A DNA stretch of 64,000 nt. Source: Gracilaria gracilis (Eukaryota; Rhodophyta; Florideophyceae; Gracilariales; Gracilariaceae). Below the pieces are notes generated by a model, which had not been told where the DNA came from, searched no databases, and worked only from the letters and a program-made list of their open reading frames with translations. The stretch spans positions 1 through 64,000 of the forward strand of contig JARGSG010000191.1 in assembly GCA_030374805.1 (NCBI GenBank), written 5' to 3'. The number at the start of each line of letters is the position of its first letter. Position 1 is the stretch's first letter. The translations under genes and the position numbers were made by a program. Positions 62,207 through 64,000 of the stretch are shown here, piece by piece.

Positions 62207-63302
62207 TAGGTGGTCACATAGTAGAAGAGTAGAAGATATATACTGTACATAGTTCTTTCGAAGCATGTAGATTACGGATTATCGCGGCGGTGTTTCTTTT
62301 ATCGGATGTTGTCTGAGACACAGCGATATGCATCTCGTGGCGTTTTCTTTGTTTTGTAAACATGATAATAGCACAGTGCAGCCTTTCAACAACTGTTGTC
62401 TGTGTGTAACTAGGGCCAACGTTTCTAATTTCAGTTGTTGAGATTCCATGTTCCTTGGAGTTGAAGCGATCATGACAAAAGTTATCTACGGTAATGAATG
62501 CTGTTTCCGAAGCTCTGCCGTGTCTTCGCATTGAATAGATGCTTGACCTAAGGCCATATGATGTCAGGAGTTCTTAGACTCTGGCCTCCGGGGAATTTCA
62601 GGAGTTCAAAGCGCAAAAAGTTTCATCTCGAAACTTTGAATGAAAACATCAGAAGGTCTTTAAGCGAGATAGTTAACGTACAGGACTACAGGTACATGTT
62701 TCATAAAAGAGAGAGCTGGGCTTGGGTGCTCATAAAGAGAGAGTGTGTGTGATTCCGTACGCCTCCCGAAATTGCTGCAATGTCCGAAGTCCTTGAATGA
62801 AATGCGAACAGTTTCGCGACAGAATACAAATATCCACTGATTACATACCTGACAATATTGGATGCTCGTTAGAGCAACTTTCCGAGACAAAAAAAAAAGT
62901 TCAAGCTCTTGCTGGAATACTCCCTCCCTTTCGACCAGGTGTGAGATTCACACCTCTTGGATACCAAGTCATTTGTGTGGTTTGTGAGAATAACCTAGTG
63001 AACAGGTTAGAAAAGTCTTGTGTTTGGAGAATCTTCAGAGAGAAGAGCTACCATTGTAGAAAGAACGAGGTCAAAAGTTCTGTGTTAGAAATATTTAGAC
63101 AATGGCCAAAAAAGTTATTGGGCTACGGAGGCAGAAGAAATCTGAATGAAGAATGCTGCTAATATGAGAAATGGGATCACGTTGGTGAAGGATCGCTTTG
63201 AGGATGACTCAAGACTTTGATACAAGCTACACATCGTGAGCAGTAGAGACCTTGGTGGGAGGGCTCTCCATATATATAAATAGGCAAATATAAAAATAAA
63301 TA

Positions 63303-63420
63303 AGAACGAAGATCAATTTACCTAAGGGTAAATCATTCTGATGTATTACATATATGACGTATTACATATACATATAATACATCAGAATGATTTACCCTTA
63401 GTTAAATTGATCTTCGTTCT
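63303..63420. repeat. 118-bp foldback with 46-bp arms
   Basis: The arms 63303-63348 and 63375-63420 are inverted copies with one mismatch in 46. The 26-nt loop is AT-rich (CATATATGACG...). The ends read AGAACGAAG. This is like a small foldback MITE; no clear target duplication was found. Confidence 0.88.
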
Positions 63421-63695
63421 GTTATCGGTATGCCAAGGTTTAGGGCTACAGGCTGAGTCAAGTTAATGAATGTTGCAAACTGCCTACATCTTGCACAATG
63501 AAAATCAGAGCTTCATAGACTTTTCTTCCTTCTCGTCCTGCCCATCTGCAGGCACATTTGTGAGCATTCTTTCTTTTCCACTCTATATAATGTACATAGG
63601 TCTACGAGTTCGACTGCTGCGTAGTGCAGAGAGTTTCTGTTGGAAGAAACTCTTTCTCACTAGCAAGGTAAGCATATTCTCAGTCTATTTGAAAA

Positions 63696-63753
63696 TTATC
63701 CGGTGCTCAGAACATCAGAAAATAGATTTTCTGATGTTCTGAGCACCGGATAA
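63696..63753. repeat. Perfect 27-bp hairpin
   Basis: The arms 63696-63722 and 63727-63753 pair at every position around the loop TAGA. The ends are TTATCC/GGATAA. The sequence is unrelated to the foldback at 63303-63420. Confidence 0.92.
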
Positions 63754-64000
63754 TCCCCGACTTTGCGGAAGAATTGGCACACAAACTAGATACCGACAAT
63801 GTCCGGATAGCTCAGAAACAAAGAAGGCAAAGTAGTTTAGCTAAAAGTCTGCAACAGTTTCATTGGCTTCCCTTGGGCGTCCTTGGGGAGATCTAGCAGC
63901 TACACTATTTCCAAATAGTGTACAATGCAACCATTCTTTCGCTGTGGGGTTGACTTTCCCATGAAAGAGACCGTCCAAGACAAATGAGTCTCGATTAGAT

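Larger units (their letters stand above)
62207..64000. other. AT-rich region right of gene island
   Basis: No gene supported. Short frames at 62558-62752 and 62797-63162 show no family features. Two foldbacks are listed separately. The remainder appears to be ordinary intergenic sequence. Confidence 0.35.

Noticed and set aside
62797-63162. Small gene right of the F-box gene
   Set aside because: Short, AT-rich, no recognisable domain or neighbour support.

Overview
This is eukaryotic nuclear DNA. It most resembles a red alga, probably a florideophyte such as Chondrus. That assignment is an inference. It rests on long host genes with no visible introns (one gene has a 63-bp intron with GTTAGT, TACTAAC and CATAG signals), a bifunctional riboflavin enzyme with a plastid-type leader, an NB-ARC/WD40 relic, and many LTR retrotransposons around a compact gene island. 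No bacterial, organellar or CRISPR features were seen.

Layout. 1-9530: right part of a Ty3/gypsy chromovirus (gypsy-1), with gag and pol on + and an extra ORF on - ahead of its 3' LTR. 9600-20225: mostly decayed genes (a DUF6818-like protein, an NB-ARC/WD40 protein, a truncated transposase, a nucleotide-sugar transporter) around one intact rhomboid gene. 20226-25218: two DNA-transposon transposases (PIF/Harbinger and hAT). 25764-26152: two related hairpins. 26670-42922: an unrecognised host gene on -, split by a complete second gypsy element (gypsy-2, 27470-42748, duplication CAAGC). Gypsy-2 is itself split by a complete Ty1/copia element (30354-35175, duplication CAAAC). 43067-43558: a mariner-like MITE. 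44878-62206: a dense island of nine intact genes: kelch protein, RibBA, CDC5-like, RRS1-like, a pseudokinase/ANTH-like/TKL kinase fusion, Siva-like, PhoD-like phosphatase, ANL-like pseudoenzyme and F-box/LRR protein. 62207-64000: AT-rich, with two near-perfect foldbacks.

Two results stand out. First, the two gypsy elements belong to different families but carry homologous antisense ORFs in the same place, between pol and the 3' LTR and facing pol. Second, both show the same gag/pol recoding module: heptamer GGAAAAC, a 4-5 nt spacer, and an unrelated-sequence stem-loop, with pol in the -1 frame.

In the gene island nearly every gene belongs to a divergent pair, and neighbouring pairs meet tail to tail at gaps of 70-217 bp. 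Two of the divergent promoters contain perfect E2F-type palindromes. Island ORFs are unbroken over about 17 kb, whereas the mobile elements carry many one-base frame breaks, mostly in G or C runs. Those breaks are therefore probably real decay, although assembly error in repeats cannot be excluded.
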